Assembly (NCBI GenBank): GCA_009691715.1
Contig: SIAN01000006.1
Span: forward strand, 1 to 64,000
Length of the DNA: 64,000 bases
Reading direction: 5' to 3'
Origin: Planctomycetota bacterium
GTDB taxonomy: Bacteria > Planctomycetota > B15-G4 > SIAN01
In this document: positions 61,926 through 64,000 of the stretch, one piece after another
Layout: the number at the start of each line of letters is the position of its first letter
Position numbering within the stretch: the first letter of the stretch is position 1
The notes under the pieces: model-generated
The model's database searches: none
What the model saw: the letters and a program-made list of their open reading frames with translations, nothing else
Told to the model about the DNA's origin: nothing
Made by a program: the position numbers and the translations under genes

Positions 61926-61971
61926 TCGATCGCCGACAGATCGCACCGGCTACCAGTTGCCGGGCAGAGGT

Positions 61972-63315
61972 TCAGCGGCGGTCGGTGAAGGCGCGCCACT
62001 CGCGGGCAAGGTCGGCGGGACGGAAGTCGCGCGGCGAGTCGAGTGGTGCGAGCAGGCGCGCGCGGATCGTCGCGGCGGCGCCGGTGGGCTCGAGCTGCCA
62101 GGTCGACACCTCGAAGGTCGCCGTCAGCGAGTGGAGCAGTTGTGCCGATTGCACCGCGGACTTGAGACCGTGGCCGACGAGGCGGTCGGCGTCGCGGGCG
62201 AGCGCCGCGGCGACCTCGCGCGCGATCGAATCGAGTTCGCGCCGCTCCGAAAGCATCTCGAGTGATCCCTGCGCGTGGCCCGCCGCAGCCTTCGCCGCCT
62301 GAACGAGCGCGGCTCCGTCGAATGGCGTCGCGTGGGCGAGGCGCTCGATCTGCGCCAAGGCTTCGGCGAACGCGGCACCTTGCACAGCGTCGAGCGCGCT
62401 CGCGACCGCGACTGCGGGCACGAACCGCGACGCGTCGAACAGCGGCTGCGCCACCGGCACCGGCATCGCGTGATCGAGGCGCCAGTCGCGCAACTGCTCC
62501 CAGCCGGCGTCGTCAAGATCGTGGTGGCAGGACGAGCAGTCGCGACTCGACCAGTCGAGCGCGCCGTGACCCGCCGCCTCGCGCGTCAACTTCTCCATCT
62601 GCATCCGCACGGCCACCAACTGCCCCGCGAGCGCCGCGCGCTCGAACCAGTCGACACTCGCGTCGCCGCGCTGCCGCCAGTGCGGGCTCATCGAGAGCAG
62701 GAAGCTCCCGGCCTCGAACGCGAGGTCGGGATGACCCGCCGCGATGAGGCGGTGATCGACGACGCGCGTCGCATCGCCCAGATGGCATTCGAGGCACTTC
62801 ATCGCGAGCGCCGCGGCGTCCTTGGTATCGACGAGCCCGAGCTCGCGCACCGCCGCCGCGCGATCAAAGCCGCGCTGAAAGTGCGTCCCGTACCAACCCG
62901 ACGCCGCACCATGGCACGCCTCGCAACTGACGCCGAACTCGGCGAGGTTGGCACCTTCGGTCGCCCCCTGACTCGGGCTCGCGTGACAGACCAGGCACTC
63001 GCGCGCTGCCGTCACGTCGATGCCGAGACGCCGCCCCATCGCCTGACCGAGCGGCGCCGACAAGACCTCGAACGCACGCCGGTGAGCGTCCTCTCGAAAC
63101 CAGGTCGCGAACTCGTCCTGCCGCGCCCGACCGTCGAGCGCGCGCGTCGAGCCGTGGCAACTGGTCGAGTCGCAGCTCGCGGGACCGACGAACTCGCTGA
63201 CGGACTCACCGACCGCCGCGCGCGCGGGAGCAGCGAAGACGAACGGCGCCGCCGCGAGCAGTGCGGTCCCAGCTACCGCGACCCCGCGCGCGAAGGAACG
63301 ACGATCGCAGCCCAT
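61972..63315 (-). CDS. Multiheme cytochrome c, Tat- or Sec-exported (cytochrome c-554-like)
   Basis: A 447-residue protein with ATG 63315 behind AGGAGG. The N-terminus CDRRSFARGVAVAGTALLAA has twin arginines and a hydrophobic core. Heme motifs are CDSTSCH (C-x4-C-H), CLVCH, CEACH, CLECH and CSSCHHD, so about five hemes, all within the first ~230 residues. The cytochrome c-554-like layout includes EFVGPASCDSTSCHG, FREDAHRRAFEVL and HPDLAFEAGSFLLSMSPHW. The C-terminal ~200 residues are a helical domain without hemes (EALAQIERLAHATPFDGAAL). It is a probable periplasmic electron carrier; donor and acceptor are unknown. It is divergent from the TolB-like gene. Confidence 0.85.
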   Translation of the reverse strand: MGCDRRSFARGVAVAGTALLAAAPFVFAAPARAAVGESVSEFVGPASCDSTSCHGSTRALDGRARQDEFATWFREDAHRRAFEVLSAPLGQAMGRRLGIDVTAARECLVCHASPSQGATEGANLAEFGVSCEACHGAASGWYGTHFQRGFDRAAAVRELGLVDTKDAAALAMKCLECHLGDATRVVDHRLIAAGHPDLAFEAGSFLLSMSPHWRQRGDASVDWFERAALAGQLVAVRMQMEKLTREAAGHGALDWSSRDCSSCHHDLDDAGWEQLRDWRLDHAMPVPVAQPLFDASRFVPAVAVASALDAVQGAAFAEALAQIERLAHATPFDGAALVQAAKAAAGHAQGSLEMLSERRELDSIAREVAAALARDADRLVGHGLKSAVQSAQLLHSLTATFEVSTWQLEPTGAAATIRARLLAPLDSPRDFRPADLAREWRAFTDRR

Positions 63316-63379
63316 GACACCTCCTGCGCGACTGCCAGGCCCTTCCCGGAGAGGAACGGCTCGGCAACATGGCCGCCCC

Positions 63380-64000
63380 ATGAAACACCACCCGACGTCT
63401 CGACCGGCCCGCTCCCTCCTGCCGCTCATCGGACTCGCCCTCGCGGCGCCCTTAGTCGCTGTCTCCGCCGCACGCAGCGCGTCGCCGGCCGGGCTCGCCG
63501 CCGGCGACGGCGACGGCGACGAGTGCTGCACCGGCGGCCGCGCCGCACTCGGTCCATTCGCCGACCCCGCCCCCGCCGCGCCCACCGACTGGGACGTTAG
63601 CGCCGCGTTCGGCCCTGCCCGCGAGGTCACGATCGACACCGACGAAGGCACCTGGATGCAGGTCGACGTCAGCGCCGACGGGCAGACGCTCGCGTTCGAC
63701 CTGCTCGGCGACGTCTGGACGCTGCCGATCGGCGGCGGCGAGGCGACGTTGCTGCTCGGCGGCGGTGCGTGGGAATGGCAGCCGCGGTGGAGCCCGGATG
63801 GCGCGCGGCTCGCGTTCATCAGCGATCGCGGCGGCGCGGACAACGTCTGGAGCTGCGCGCGCGATGGCAGCGATCTGCGACAGGTCACGAAGGAGGACTT
63901 CCGGCTGGTCCACTGCGTCGAGTGGATGCCGGACGGCGAGTGGCTGCTGGTGCGCAAGCACTTCACCCACACGCGCTCGCTCGGCGCGGGCGAGATCTGG
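63380..64000 (+). CDS. TolB/WD40-type propeller protein, N-terminal part (3' truncated by window edge)
   Basis: 207 codons are open to the right edge. A signal peptide (PLIGLALAAPLVAVSAARS) precedes a proline-rich linker and then TolB-like blades: TIDTDEGTWMQVDVSADGQT, LAFDLLGDVWTLPIGGGEAT, WQPRWSPDGARLAFISDRGG and QVTKEDFRLVHCVEWMPDGE. D-x-W-x(3)-S-P-D-G-x-x-L-A-F is the TolB/PD40 repeat. In related bacteria this N-terminus belongs to large secreted proteins that continue into an amidohydrolase or S41 peptidase domain, which would lie outside the window. Confidence 0.75.
   Translation, partial: MKHHPTSRPARSLLPLIGLALAAPLVAVSAARSASPAGLAAGDGDGDECCTGGRAALGPFADPAPAAPTDWDVSAAFGPAREVTIDTDEGTWMQVDVSADGQTLAFDLLGDVWTLPIGGGEATLLLGGGAWEWQPRWSPDGARLAFISDRGGADNVWSCARDGSDLRQVTKEDFRLVHCVEWMPDGEWLLVRKHFTHTRSLGAGEIW

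Overview
The window is GC-rich, densely coded bacterial DNA. Its family content points strongly to Planctomycetota. It carries the paired PSCyt1/DUF1549/DUF1553 and DUF1501 proteins, a membrane-bound-dehydrogenase/HEAT/heme-binding fusion, a Tat-exported Gfo/Idh/MocA oxidoreductase, a sulfatase, carboxypeptidase-regulatory-like surface proteins, FG-GAP repeats and several multiheme cytochromes c. No rRNA, tRNA, insertion sequence, integrase, phage gene or CRISPR array was seen. No gap between genes exceeds about 220 bp, so there is no unexplained long non-coding stretch. Most genes stop with TGA and at least eight with TAG; I saw no TAA terminator.

Layout. 1-9.2 kb: the C-terminal part of a redox protein, a metallo-beta-lactamase-fold protein, a membrane gene put out of frame at a 10-bp tandem repeat, an FG-GAP protein, a small membrane protein, then ispG followed by a selenocysteine-type thioredoxin-fold gene. 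9.2-20.5 kb: SGNH hydrolase, Na+/H+ antiporter, M2 peptidase, a von Willebrand A protein, a second selenocysteine-type thioredoxin (U-G-P-C), a SUMF1-thioredoxin fusion and a hybrid histidine kinase. 20.4-33.4 kb: a surface protein, DUF72, a frameshifted zinc-finger membrane protein, a lipoprotein plus SGNH pair, oxidoreductase, hydrolase and the large dehydrogenase/HEAT/cytochrome protein. 33.5-38 kb: a decayed patch holding a GAF-GAF-receiver relic that has lost its kinase core, a nitroreductase, a DUF1801 protein, an acetyltransferase relic and a GNAT-VOC fusion. 38-49 kb: a GlcG-like protein, an outer-membrane barrel interrupted by UAG, the DUF1549/DUF1501 pair and a broken surface-protein gene followed by a stray DUF1501 tail. 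48.9-57.4 kb: a tightly overlapping operon (ten-heme lipoprotein, cyclic-nucleotide/4x[4Fe-4S] protein, cytochrome b, ten-heme cytochrome), probably a membrane electron-transfer module, then a Fpg/Nei glycosylase with an in-frame UAG. 57.4-64 kb: sulfatase, SRPBCC protein, an unusual FPLW-repeat lipoprotein, a truncated amidohydrolase, a multiheme cytochrome and the start of a TolB-like protein.

The strongest unusual signals are these. (1) Two genes have an in-frame UGA inside a redox motif (G-C-V-U and U-G-P-C), and in both a stem-loop starts exactly 12 nt after the UGA with a CGUG apical loop, as expected of bacterial SECIS elements. (2) Five genes carry an in-frame UAG, although UAG also ends conserved genes here. 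(3) Three further genes would be restored by a small indel, two of them at simple repeats (10-bp unit, GC dinucleotide) and one at a C run. (4) A 51-bp palindromic element occurs twice. (5) A GCTAC[C/G]NT motif lies a short distance upstream of many start codons and looks like a -10 element. Sequencing error is a live explanation for (2) and (3). It is a poor one for (1).
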